Source: G963668435 sp963668435
Lineage (GTDB): Bacteria > Latescibacterota > Latescibacteria > Latescibacterales > Latescibacteraceae
Assembly: GCA_963668435.2 (NCBI GenBank)
Contig: CAXXSC010000008.1
Span: forward strand, 1,364,001-1,428,000
DNA: 64,000 nucleotides
Direction: 5' to 3'
Shown here: positions 1 to 8,680 of the stretch, in pieces
How positions within the stretch are numbered: the first letter of the stretch is position 1
How the letters are laid out: each line of letters opens with the position of its first letter
Position numbers and translations under genes: made by a program
Notes under the pieces: model-generated
What the model was told of the DNA's origin: nothing
Database searches by the model: none
The model's input: the letters and a program-made list of their open reading frames with translations, nothing else

Positions 1-2685
1 ATGGGGCTCTACGGCCTCGCGTTCCCCGGCAATCCGCGTTCGAAAGAAATTGTGGAATACTGTGAGGACTATTACGAGCGGATTCTCAGCCTCGGATCAC
101 GTCCGGGCGGCGCCTGGGCAGAGAACCCGCGGTATGCGGGCGGCGTGCTTCGGGAACTTTTCATGCTTGCGAAAGCGCTGAAGAACGCGGGGCGGCAGGA
201 TTTCTTTGCCGACGAGCGGCTTCGTGCACTGCTGGGATTTTTCGCGGAGAGCATTCCAGTTCCGGGCATCGATGATCCCAACCGTCCCACCATGCTGGCT
301 GCCGACGATTCCCACTGGTGGGAAAACCGAGCGACCATTCTTTCCTGGGCGGCTCCCGTGTACAAAGAGAACGAGCCGCAGGCTGCACGTGAATGGATAT
401 GGTGCTGGCAGAAACTCGATGCGCCGCTTGCGCCTGAAAGCCTGATCTTCGTCGACACCTCGATCAGCGCTGCCGAACCGGCATACACGAGTTACAGCCC
501 CGGCATGGGCTATGCGCTTTTCCGTCATAAGTTCGGTGCGGTAGACGAGAGCTTTTTGTTCGCGACATTCGGCGCGGAGCCCGGCACCTCGAACAAAACC
601 ATGCACCATCAGCCGAATCACGGCGATTTCTCATTCATCTGGCGGGGACATCCCTTAATCCTGACCCGCGGCTGCTCGTCCTACATGTGGTCGCGGCGGA
701 TGCGTGACCAGATCGATTTCGCCAATAGTGTCGTTACATTCGACGGCGCCGGTGACGGCATAGTGATCCCCGAGGCGAAATACGGTATTCCCGCACTGGA
801 AAGCGATCGAAATATCGACGAGAGCCTGAGCCGCGACCACTATTCGGACGGTCTCACGCATTTTGTGACCGGTGGGAAACTGGATTATGCCGCGGGCACT
901 GTCCGCAACTGGGAGGTCGGGTTGCCAGCCGATTTCAATGTGCGCCATATTCTCTATCTCAAACCGGATATCGTGCTGATCCGCGACCAGGTGCGTTCAT
1001 CCTATCCGCTCCAGTGGAACCTTCACATGCCCGCCGAACGTGTGGTGCAGGACGGCAATGCTATTGTCCTCACAAACCGCGACGGCGTCGACCTCCGTGT
1101 CGATTTTCTCCAGGAGGAGCCGCTCGACCTGACTGTCGACTGGCCGTTGGAGAGCATACGCGCGGACTGGCCGCTTGTCCTTGCCTGCCCGTACGGGGAG
1201 GGTTCTTTCGTATTCAATACGCTCGATATCGCCCGCCAGATTCTTGACAGCAATCATCCCGGCGCGCGTAAAATCTATGAGAATATTCTCTGCTACCCGT
1301 CGAAACCGAAACGGATCGGCCTGATCGCCACAGACGGCCAGACAGCTTCGGTGCTCGAAAAGCTCGGCTATGATTTCGACTACCTCGATTATCGTGATCT
1401 CGACGGTGATCTTTCGGGCTATGACAGCATTGTTGTCGGGCATTTCGCCACACTTGTCCGCGACCGCGACCTGTTCAATTTCCGTGAAAAACTCTGGGAC
1501 TATGTCAAGGGTGGCGGGGTCTGCCTCTGGCAGTACCAGTATGCCTGGGGCTGGCGGCCCGGCGACCTGTCAGGCACCGGCTATTTCCCTCATACGCTCA
1601 TGATCGGCGAGGGCACCTCTGTTGTCTGGGGGGAAGGTGTTGAACTGGAGCGCCCGGTCACAATGCATGAAAGCCCGCTCTGGCAAAATCCGAACCGTAT
1701 CGGCGAACACGACTGGCTCGACTGGCAAGTGGGAGTGCCCGATACATTCAAGGTCATGCCGGTCTACCCCATCCTGCCCAACACCGACCGTGCCCGCAAC
1801 ATCCCGGTCTATTATTCGGACCACTGGAAAGTCCTCGCCTCGGCGAAAAAGACATGGAACATCCAGACACCTGCGACCCGCCCCCGTTTCGGGCCCTACC
1901 GCTGGATTAAAGTGCATCACAAACCGTCACAGGACTATCTCGCCGTGCTCAGGCCACGTCAAAAAGGCAGCGGTGGACAGGATTATCCGGAAATTGTCAG
2001 GGGGCAGGAAAACGGTGCGCTTCTCAGGCAGGGAAACGAAAACTGGCTGGTGCTGTACGGCAAACATGAGGGTTTCAGCGGCACTGTAGCGGCAATGAAT
2101 TTTGCCGATGGCGAGATCGGTTCCGGCAGTGGCAGTCTGCCCTCCCATGCGGACATACACGCATTCCCGAAAGAACTGCTGCTGGTCGACAGCATCGAGG
2201 CTGCGATCGGAGGACTGACATTCAGTTCTGACTCACCAGCGACACTTCACTGGGACAGCGGGACAGGGCTCGGTAGCGTTACGATCTCCGAGAACAGCCG
2301 CATCATCCTTCCCTGGAAACGAAAGAGCGTGATTATCAACGGGAAAAAGACCGCCTCACCGGCGAATATCAGGGGGACTCGTGTCGATCTCAGCGCAGGC
2401 GAGTATTCAGTTGCGGTCGATGCGGAATCGGTCGTACTGACACTGAAAGAACATATTGCGATACTGGAACTCGCAGACCGTGCAGGGAAACCGGCACAAT
2501 GGGTGCAGGCAAGCGAGAAACTTGACCGCGAGCGGACATGGTTCAGAGGGGCGACCGACAAGCACGGCCGTCTGACCCTGCGCTGGAAAAGCGACGAAGG
2601 TCAGGCATTCATCCTGAAAGATCAGGAACGTTCGACTGTCAAAAATATCAGGCCAGGCCTGAACAGGATCGAATGGGCACGCTGA
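1..2685 (+). CDS. Heparinase II/III-like polysaccharide lyase family protein (5' end possibly cut by window)
   Basis: Probable polysaccharide-degrading or sugar-binding protein. The open frame starts at the first base of the window with no stop before it, so the true start may lie upstream and a signal peptide cannot be judged. The first ~150 residues (Trp and acidic rich, WWENRATILSW) look like the end of an alpha/alpha-toroid. Residues ~200-240 contain MHHQPNHGDFSFIWRGHPLI and a following RGCSSYMW, which resemble the His-containing core of the heparinase II/III C-terminal beta domain (PF07940). Residues ~440-520 (RIGLIATDG...YDSIVVGHFATLV) look like an extra glutamine-amidotransferase-like fold, and the last ~250 residues are beta-rich. 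It converges on a sulfatase gene with only 18 bp between stop codons, which supports a role in sulfated uronic-acid glycan breakdown. The substrate is unknown and lyase activity is inferred. Confidence 0.7.
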   Translation: MGLYGLAFPGNPRSKEIVEYCEDYYERILSLGSRPGGAWAENPRYAGGVLRELFMLAKALKNAGRQDFFADERLRALLGFFAESIPVPGIDDPNRPTMLAADDSHWWENRATILSWAAPVYKENEPQAAREWIWCWQKLDAPLAPESLIFVDTSISAAEPAYTSYSPGMGYALFRHKFGAVDESFLFATFGAEPGTSNKTMHHQPNHGDFSFIWRGHPLILTRGCSSYMWSRRMRDQIDFANSVVTFDGAGDGIVIPEAKYGIPALESDRNIDESLSRDHYSDGLTHFVTGGKLDYAAGTVRNWEVGLPADFNVRHILYLKPDIVLIRDQVRSSYPLQWNLHMPAERVVQDGNAIVLTNRDGVDLRVDFLQEEPLDLTVDWPLESIRADWPLVLACPYGEGSFVFNTLDIARQILDSNHPGARKIYENILCYPSKPKRIGLIATDGQTASVLEKLGYDFDYLDYRDLDGDLSGYDSIVVGHFATLVRDRDLFNFREKLWDYVKGGGVCLWQYQYAWGWRPGDLSGTGYFPHTLMIGEGTSVVWGEGVELERPVTMHESPLWQNPNRIGEHDWLDWQVGVPDTFKVMPVYPILPNTDRARNIPVYYSDHWKVLASAKKTWNIQTPATRPRFGPYRWIKVHHKPSQDYLAVLRPRQKGSGGQDYPEIVRGQENGALLRQGNENWLVLYGKHEGFSGTVAAMNFADGEIGSGSGSLPSHADIHAFPKELLLVDSIEAAIGGLTFSSDSPATLHWDSGTGLGSVTISENSRIILPWKRKSVIINGKKTASPANIRGTRVDLSAGEYSVAVDAESVVLTLKEHIAILELADRAGKPAQWVQASEKLDRERTWFRGATDKHGRLTLRWKSDEGQAFILKDQERSTVKNIRPGLNRIEWAR

Positions 2686-2703
2686 GAGACACCTCGATCA
2701 GCA

Positions 2704-4578
2704 TCATTTTTTCGGCCACGTTTCCTGATTCGGAAATTTTTCGCCCAGGTCGGTGAGCGCTTTCTGCATCACGCGCTGGATATAGCCCGATTTGTCGTCG
2801 AGATGCTCCCGCATGAGCCCGGTATATTTTTTGGCGTCCTCGCCGAGATAGTCGAGCACATTGGCCGCATGGAGACACACCCACTCGTTCGCGTGATCGA
2901 GCAGGTCTGCAAGCACCTGACGAGCCGGGTCCATTTCACCGATCGAGCAGAGCCATTCCGCGGCTGAAATCCTCACATCGGGACAGCTGTCATTAAGGCA
3001 GGTCCGCACAGCCTCACGCGCCGCCATCATATCCTGACCGTGCATCAGACAGCCCTGCATTCCCCAATAACGGATACCGCTGTCACCGGAAGTCAGCATT
3101 CCGATTATCCGATCCGCCCAGGCAGGGTCCTCGTTCGAGGCTTTCTCCGCCGCATCGAAAAGCGTATCGAGGTCATATCGTTCGGGATCGTGCGTCATGG
3201 TATACGGTGGCTCTCCCGCGGAACGCTCTATCATCTCACCCTCTGAAATATAACCGGCATCGCGGATGTCAAAAATCCAGTCTTTCAGCGCAGCACGCAT
3301 TTCTTGCAGCTTGTCCGCGTAGTCCATGTTCCGGGCAAGGTTCTCAACCTCGTGCGGATCTTCAAGAGTGTCATATAGCTCCTCTGCCGGTTTCTGCTGG
3401 AAGAAATAATTCTGCGGCCCGGCAGTTTTTCCGTCGAGGTACATCCGTTCCCATACCTGTGTCGTTTTCATGCGCCAGAGATAGTTGAGATGTTGGCCCC
3501 AGGGACGGTGCGGGTAGTAGTTCCTGATGTACTTGTATCGCCTGTCACGCACGGCACGCATCATGTCAATACGCTCATCCATACGCCCGCGGAAAAGGCC
3601 GACATAATCGCGTTCCGGCTTCTCCTGTGCGCCGAGAAACGCCTCTCCCTGCATGTTCGCCGGTATATCGACACCGGCGAGGCTCAGCACTGTCGGCCCG
3701 AAATCGACAAAACTGACCAGCCTGTCCGTTTTCGTTCCCGGCCCGGAGGGCGCGAGGTGCCTGAATTTCTCCGGGAACCTGATAATCAGCGGGACATGTG
3801 TACCGGAATCGTAGAGGAAACGTTTGCTCCGTGTCAGCACACCGCCGTGGTCAGCGTAATAGAAAACGATTGTATCCTCCGCGAGGCCGTCTCGGTCGAG
3901 CTCAGCAAGGAGCTCACCCACCTGACGGTCCAGTGCGGTGACCTTATCGTAATACTGCGCCCAGTCGCGTCTGATTTCCGGCGTGTCGGGATGGTAAGGC
4001 GGCAGTGTCACTTTTGCCGGGTCATGTACGGTCGGTTCGATTCTATGCAGGCAGCTTTCGTGACTGACAGTGTGATTGAACACGCTGAAAAACGGCTGGC
4101 CCGGCGCGCGGTTTTTCCAGGTTGCCTCACGGCTGGAATCATCCCAGGCACCATCCGGCTTGATCGTGTTGTAGTCCTCTTTCCGACGGTTCGAGCAATA
4201 ATAACCGGACTCACGCAGACATTGCGTGAAGAATTTGAAATCTGCAGGAATAGGATTCGCGCTCCGCATGTTATGGGTACCCAGAGAGCAGGCATACATG
4301 CCGGTAATAAGGGTGTTGCGGGCAGGAGCGCAGACCGGGGCGTTGGCGAAAGCATTCTCGTAGAGTACACCCTCCGAGGCAAGCCGGTCAAGGTTCGGCG
4401 TATCGGCAAAATCGTCACCGTAACAGCCGAGCAGGGGGCTGTTGTCCTCGCTGGTGATCCAGAGAATATTCGGTCTTTCTTTTTTGCTTACGGTACTGCC
4501 GCACGACAGTGCTGTCGGTGACAGTGCCGCAACTGCCGAGCTCAAACAGAACTCACGACGGCTGTATCTGTACCCCAT
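2704..4578 (-). CDS. Tat-exported Cys-type sulfatase with C-terminal HEAT-like repeats
   Basis: Hydrolyses sulfate esters or sulfamates in the periplasm or at the cell surface. I chose the ATG at 4578 because GAGGTG lies just upstream and because it begins a Tat-like lipoprotein signal (MGYRYSRREF, then ALSCG as lipobox); the frame is open further upstream. Residues ~35-45 (PNILWITSEDNS) carry the metal-binding Asp of alkaline-phosphatase-like sulfatases. The formylglycine motif is C83-A-P-A-R, a Cys-type site. PFFSVFNHTVSHES and YYADHGG supply further active-site signatures, and the overall pattern resembles heparan N-sulfatase-like S1_8 enzymes. The last ~150 residues look like HEAT repeats (paired helices with CLNDSCPDVRISAAEWL), an uncommon addition. 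It sits 74 nt downstream of the maturase gene on the same strand and is probably co-transcribed with it. Confidence 0.9.
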   Translation of the reverse strand: MGYRYSRREFCLSSAVAALSPTALSCGSTVSKKERPNILWITSEDNSPLLGCYGDDFADTPNLDRLASEGVLYENAFANAPVCAPARNTLITGMYACSLGTHNMRSANPIPADFKFFTQCLRESGYYCSNRRKEDYNTIKPDGAWDDSSREATWKNRAPGQPFFSVFNHTVSHESCLHRIEPTVHDPAKVTLPPYHPDTPEIRRDWAQYYDKVTALDRQVGELLAELDRDGLAEDTIVFYYADHGGVLTRSKRFLYDSGTHVPLIIRFPEKFRHLAPSGPGTKTDRLVSFVDFGPTVLSLAGVDIPANMQGEAFLGAQEKPERDYVGLFRGRMDERIDMMRAVRDRRYKYIRNYYPHRPWGQHLNYLWRMKTTQVWERMYLDGKTAGPQNYFFQQKPAEELYDTLEDPHEVENLARNMDYADKLQEMRAALKDWIFDIRDAGYISEGEMIERSAGEPPYTMTHDPERYDLDTLFDAAEKASNEDPAWADRIIGMLTSGDSGIRYWGMQGCLMHGQDMMAAREAVRTCLNDSCPDVRISAAEWLCSIGEMDPARQVLADLLDHANEWVCLHAANVLDYLGEDAKKYTGLMREHLDDKSGYIQRVMQKALTDLGEKFPNQETWPKK

Positions 4579-4652
4579 AACGCACCTCACCTGTTGGCGT
4601 TGAGCTATCATATTGAAATAAGCAGAAATGCCAGGATATATTACGTTCGCTG

Positions 4653-5873
4653 TCACTTCTTCATGATATGTTCGTATTTTTCACAGCATTTTTTGTATTT
4701 CTTACCGCTGCCGCAGGGACATGGATCGTTACGGCCCACATCGGTCGGCGCAGGCAGCCCGCGGTGACGGCGGATGATGTCCCATGACAGGAAATCGTAA
4801 CGCTCGTCTGTGTACTCGAACAGCATCTTGTATGCCTTGCAAAGATAATTCAGCGATTCGTAGCCCTCGTTGGGGAAAGCCCTCGATTTGATGCAGCCGC
4901 GCTGGCAGAATCCCAGCCACTCGCATTTCTCGCAGGCATCGTGTGGCAGGCTTCGTAGGGTCATGAATTTCTTGTGCAGCGGGTGTTCGTCGATCGCATC
5001 GAAACCGCTGATGAAAACGTTGCCCAGAAGCCATTCATCCTGCACGAAAAAATCACAGGGATAAATGTCGCCGTTGTACTCGACTACGTAATATGCGCCG
5101 CAATCATTTTTGTACATACAGCATTCCGGCTGCATCCCGGCACGGTACTGGAGAATGTTGTCGAAGAGGCGGATGCTAACATAGGGATAGCCCTCCTCGA
5201 ACCACTCGTCGAACAGCTCGCAGAGGAACTTGCCGTATGCCTCGGGCTTGAGCGTGAACGGGAATATTTCGTCGCCGTCCGCCTCGATACAGTCGATGAA
5301 CTGGAGGTAGTGGAAATCCTGCTCGCGCAGAAAGCGGTATATTTCTTTCGCCTTGTCCACCGTTTCCATAGTCACGACCGAAAGGATGTTGTACTCGACA
5401 TTGTGCTTCTCGAAAAGCTCGACCGCCCGGAGCACTTTGTCGAAAGCGCTCTTCTTCGCGTAATCGAAACGGTGGATGTCATGAAGTTCTTTCGGGCCAT
5501 CCACGCTGACGCCCACCAGCATGTTCTGTTCGGCGAGGAATTTCGCCCAATCGTCGTCGATAAGGATGCCGTTGGTCTGGAGCGTGTTCGATATCTGCTG
5601 TCCACGCTTGCGGTGCTTTTCCTGTATTTCGATGGCTTTCTTGTAGAAATCGAGGCCCATGAGCATGGGTTCGCCGCCCTGCCAGATATAGGAAATGGTC
5701 TGCGTCTCCTCGAGCTGGGCACGCTCGACAAGTTTTTCGAAAGTCTCCTCGCTCATGCGATGCGGCTCGTCATCTGGATAGGTATCGACTGTCCGCTTGT
5801 AGAAACAGTAGTCACAGGCGAGGTTACAGTCCCACGACGCCGGTTTTATCAGAAATGATCTGTGTTGTGCCAT
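4653..5873 (-). CDS. Anaerobic sulfatase-maturating radical SAM enzyme (anSME) with SEC-C tail
   Basis: Converts the active-site Cys (or Ser) of sulfatases to formylglycine without oxygen, in the cytoplasm before Tat export. The radical SAM cluster is C16-x3-C20-x2-C23 in WDCNLACDYCFYKR, the form typical of anSME. The C-terminal half has the many Cys of a SPASM domain (CCMYKNDCGAYY, YPCDFF, CEKCEWLGFCQRGC), which bind two extra Fe-S clusters. The final ~25 residues are a SEC-C zinc motif (GRNDPCPCGSGKKYKKCC), which is not part of the minimal enzyme and may recruit a partner or the export machinery. The three sulfatases encoded nearby all have Cys-type sites, so they are the likely substrates. 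The start is an ATG with only a weak AGAAAG upstream. The abi gene ends 18 nt before it. Confidence 0.93.
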   Translation of the reverse strand: MAQHRSFLIKPASWDCNLACDYCFYKRTVDTYPDDEPHRMSEETFEKLVERAQLEETQTISYIWQGGEPMLMGLDFYKKAIEIQEKHRKRGQQISNTLQTNGILIDDDWAKFLAEQNMLVGVSVDGPKELHDIHRFDYAKKSAFDKVLRAVELFEKHNVEYNILSVVTMETVDKAKEIYRFLREQDFHYLQFIDCIEADGDEIFPFTLKPEAYGKFLCELFDEWFEEGYPYVSIRLFDNILQYRAGMQPECCMYKNDCGAYYVVEYNGDIYPCDFFVQDEWLLGNVFISGFDAIDEHPLHKKFMTLRSLPHDACEKCEWLGFCQRGCIKSRAFPNEGYESLNYLCKAYKMLFEYTDERYDFLSWDIIRRHRGLPAPTDVGRNDPCPCGSGKKYKKCCEKYEHIMKK

Positions 5874-5891
5874 AATTATACTTTCTTTTGT

Positions 5892-6794
5892 TTATTTCCA
5901 AAGAAACAACTCTGTCCATTCTTCCGGAAATCCCATTGAGCTGCGATCAATATCAGAGTTTTCGCCAAGAAAACTCACCAACTGATCAGACCATGTGGAT
6001 TCTGGTTTTATAAGAGATACAAGATATTTCAGGATGCTAAGGATTACAAAAACTCTGTTATTAGGTATGGAAACAGGAGTATGCCATTCAGGGGATTTAC
6101 GCAAAGAAGGTAATAATGGTTTGTATCCAAGTTCGCGATTCCAAAGACGGCCATGATGAGCGCAGATGTTTCTGACCGAGTTGATAGATATAAGCCAAGA
6201 TTTGAAAACTTTGTCCGGCACTGAATAATTCACTGCAACTTCCTTTTTCAAATCATCATTCATTCCCTTGTACAATGTCAGTATTGAGCCGAAACTCATT
6301 ATCTCAGAAGCCATCCATAATGGCAAATATTCATGATTTTCACCATACTTTCTAAAAAAATGCTGAACAAATCGTTCTTTACTTCTGGATGTTTCCGTTT
6401 TTATTCGAAATAACCATTCAATATGCCCTTCTTTGGAAAGATTATTTAGATTTATATAGTCCAAATATCCAAAAGGACCATAACAATGCACAAAACGGTA
6501 AACTATCGCGGTCCTGATTGCAACTTCAACTTTTTCAATAGCATCAAGACAGCATAGAAGTAGTTTTTGGTCAAACGAATATATTTTCAAAACCTTATCA
6601 AGTGTCGCCCCTGAAACATACAGATCGTTTTCCTGTCGGAATGGATAGAGATAACCGCTCAATCTGTAATAACTAATCGCCTCAAGTACATCGACGAGAT
6701 CTGAACGTTCCGCCTCCAGACCTCTTGATAATATCAATTCTGCCTGTTGAAACGTTGTCAGGGGAGGTTTTGAATAATTCATTGGGAATCCCAT
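5892..6794 (-). CDS. Abi_2 (AbiD/AbiF-like) HEPN-type abortive-infection protein
   Basis: Likely phage-defence protein acting by RNA cleavage when triggered. The N-terminus (LTTFQQAELILSRG, then ISYYRLSGYLYPFR) is characteristic of the Abi_2 family (PF07751). Residues 208-213 from the chosen start read R-N-I-C-A-H, an R-x4-H HEPN RNase motif, followed by HGRLWNRELG as in AbiD/F proteins. GGTGGG lies ~7 nt before the ATG at 6794; a second in-frame ATG is at 6782. The gene is visibly more AT-rich than both neighbours and interrupts a run of sulfatase genes, which points to recent acquisition. The sequence around the start (about 6791-6841) can also form a GC stem (CCCGCC with GGTGGG) followed by six Ts in the sense direction, so an attenuator is possible. 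No antitoxin gene is visible beside it. Confidence 0.85.
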   Translation of the reverse strand: MGFPMNYSKPPLTTFQQAELILSRGLEAERSDLVDVLEAISYYRLSGYLYPFRQENDLYVSGATLDKVLKIYSFDQKLLLCCLDAIEKVEVAIRTAIVYRFVHCYGPFGYLDYINLNNLSKEGHIEWLFRIKTETSRSKERFVQHFFRKYGENHEYLPLWMASEIMSFGSILTLYKGMNDDLKKEVAVNYSVPDKVFKSWLISINSVRNICAHHGRLWNRELGYKPLLPSLRKSPEWHTPVSIPNNRVFVILSILKYLVSLIKPESTWSDQLVSFLGENSDIDRSSMGFPEEWTELFLWK

Positions 6795-6885
6795 AAAAAA
6801 ACCCACCGAAGTACGCATGCAAGCAGAGGCGCGGCGGGTATGCTTTCATGAATATACTTGAATATGGCTATTATGTCAACGAAAA

Positions 6886-8637
6886 TTACTTCTCCGCCAA
6901 TGTCCTGTTATTGTAGTGTTTTCTGAACTCTTTTACGCCCTCGCGGATCTTATTGAAATCCCGTACCACGCCGACACGGTCGGCCCAGGCCTCCCAGAGC
7001 GCCGAAAGTTCGCCGACTTTTTCGGGCTCCGATTTCGCGAGATCGTTTAGTTCGCTTCGATCGGCCTCGAGGTCATAGAGCTCCCAGTCGCCGGGGAATT
7101 TCGACACCAGTTTCCATTTGCCGCGGCGGACTGCACGGTTGCCCTCGTGTTCCCAGTAGATGGCCTCGCGTTCGATCTCCCGGTCAGCAAACGCTGGAAG
7201 AAGGCTCCTGCCCTCCATGGACTGAACAGGCACTCCCTCGCGGCTAACAGGATAGCTGCCGCCGGAAACGTCTACACAGGTGGCCATGATGTCGATCAGG
7301 TGGCCCGGCTGTTTGCGAAACGCGCCCCGTGCCTCGATCCCGGCAGGCCAATGTACAACAAGCGGCGTCGAGATACCGCCCTCATGCACCCAGTGCTTGT
7401 ATCGTCGGAACGGCGTGTTGGACAGGTTCGCCCACGGTGTCCGGTAGCTCTGGTAGGTGTCCTCCGGGCCCGGCATTAAAGTGTGGTCGCTGTTGCCACC
7501 TTTGACTGGACGGCCATCGACTGTTTTCGCGGGCACGAACATGGGCCTGTTCGCGTCATCCATCGAGTAATTGAGGTTCTCGGCACAACCGCCGTTGTCG
7601 GAAAGGAAAAATATGAGCGTGTTATCGAGTTTCCCCTGAGATTCGAGGCTGTCGAGTAGGCGGCCGATATTCTGGTCCATGTTATCGATCATGGCGGCAT
7701 AGACCTCCATGAGACGGCACTCCCATTGCTTGTCTTTCGCGTCCTCCCACGCGGGCACATTCCCGTCCCGCGGTGTCAGCGCCCATTTCGGGTTAATGAT
7801 CCCGAGATCGATCATACGCTGGAGGCGTTCCTTTCGGAGCGTGTCCCAGCCCTTGTCGAAACGGCCTTTGTATTTGGCAATGTCCTTTTCGAGAGCGTGC
7901 ATGGGCCAGTGCGGCGAGGTATATGCGACATAGCAGAAAAACGGTGTGTCAGGTGTTTCGTTAACATGGCCGCTGATAAAATCGATGGCGTTGTCTGTGA
8001 TCGCGTTGGTGTAAAAATAGTCTGTGGAATTCTGTTCGATCGGCTCGTTGTCGCGGGTAAGCGTCACCGGATCGTAGAAACTGCCGCAACCAATGATCGT
8101 GCCGTAGAAACGGTCGAATCCTCGTTGGCGCGGCCAGTTGTGTTTCGACATGAGATTCTTGTCGCCGCTCCAGTGTCCGAGATGCTTGGTGACATGCCAT
8201 TTGCCTGACATGTAGGTGCCATAGCCCGCACCCTTGAGCGCCTCGGCGATTGTCACGCTGTTCGGGGCGAGATCGCCGCGGTAGGAATCGAACCCGGCAT
8301 CATCCACCATGTGGCCAATCCCTGCCTGATGCTGATACAGGCCGGTGAGAAGCGAGGCGCGTGTCGGACAGCAGCGCGCGGTGTTGTAGAACTGCGTGAA
8401 CCTGAGCCCGTTCGAGGCCAGACGGTCGATATTGGGAGTTTTCACCTCGCTGCCAAAACAGCCGATGTCGGAATAGCCCATGTCATCGGCAAGGATGAGT
8501 ATTATGTTCGGCGGCCCCGCCTTTTTCACATTATCCTGCGCAGGATTCTGGTTGCCGCAACCGGTCAGCGCATAACCGGACACACCGGCCGCCGCTGTTT
8601 TCAGAAAATATCGTCGTGAACGGGTATTAACAGTCAT
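6886..8637 (-). CDS. Tat-exported arylsulfatase (Cys-type)
   Basis: Sulfatase of the S1 family, acting outside the cytoplasm on sulfated glycans. The ATG at 8637 is preceded by GGGAG and begins a Tat signal (NTRSRRYFLKTAAAG) with a lipobox LTGC, so the protein is probably a Tat lipoprotein. The frame is open for 20 codons upstream without ribosome-site support. ILILADDMGYSDIG carries the metal-ligand Asp pair and C89-C-P-T-R-A-S-L-L-T-G is the formylglycine motif. SPHWPMHA and FLSDNGGCAEN are later active-site signatures. Length (583 aa) is normal for arylsulfatase A-like enzymes. It follows the next sulfatase gene by 43 nt on the same strand and is a close paralogue of it (same CCPTRASLLTG block, same C-terminal LYDLEADRSELNDL). 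The substrate cannot be read from the sequence. Confidence 0.92.
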   Translation of the reverse strand: MTVNTRSRRYFLKTAAAGVSGYALTGCGNQNPAQDNVKKAGPPNIILILADDMGYSDIGCFGSEVKTPNIDRLASNGLRFTQFYNTARCCPTRASLLTGLYQHQAGIGHMVDDAGFDSYRGDLAPNSVTIAEALKGAGYGTYMSGKWHVTKHLGHWSGDKNLMSKHNWPRQRGFDRFYGTIIGCGSFYDPVTLTRDNEPIEQNSTDYFYTNAITDNAIDFISGHVNETPDTPFFCYVAYTSPHWPMHALEKDIAKYKGRFDKGWDTLRKERLQRMIDLGIINPKWALTPRDGNVPAWEDAKDKQWECRLMEVYAAMIDNMDQNIGRLLDSLESQGKLDNTLIFFLSDNGGCAENLNYSMDDANRPMFVPAKTVDGRPVKGGNSDHTLMPGPEDTYQSYRTPWANLSNTPFRRYKHWVHEGGISTPLVVHWPAGIEARGAFRKQPGHLIDIMATCVDVSGGSYPVSREGVPVQSMEGRSLLPAFADREIEREAIYWEHEGNRAVRRGKWKLVSKFPGDWELYDLEADRSELNDLAKSEPEKVGELSALWEAWADRVGVVRDFNKIREGVKEFRKHYNNRTLAEK

Positions 8638-8680
8638 AGTACAATCTCCCGGCAGTCTGTTTTCTGTAATTATCCCTACC

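Noticed and set aside
3490..4521. Long plus-strand open frame of 343 codons opposite the first sulfatase
   Set aside because: Mirror frame of a clear sulfatase gene in GC-rich DNA; no family-like motifs and no ribosome site.
4974..5858. Plus-strand frame of 294 codons opposite the maturase
   Set aside because: The maturase on the other strand has complete Fe-S cluster motifs; this frame is its shadow.
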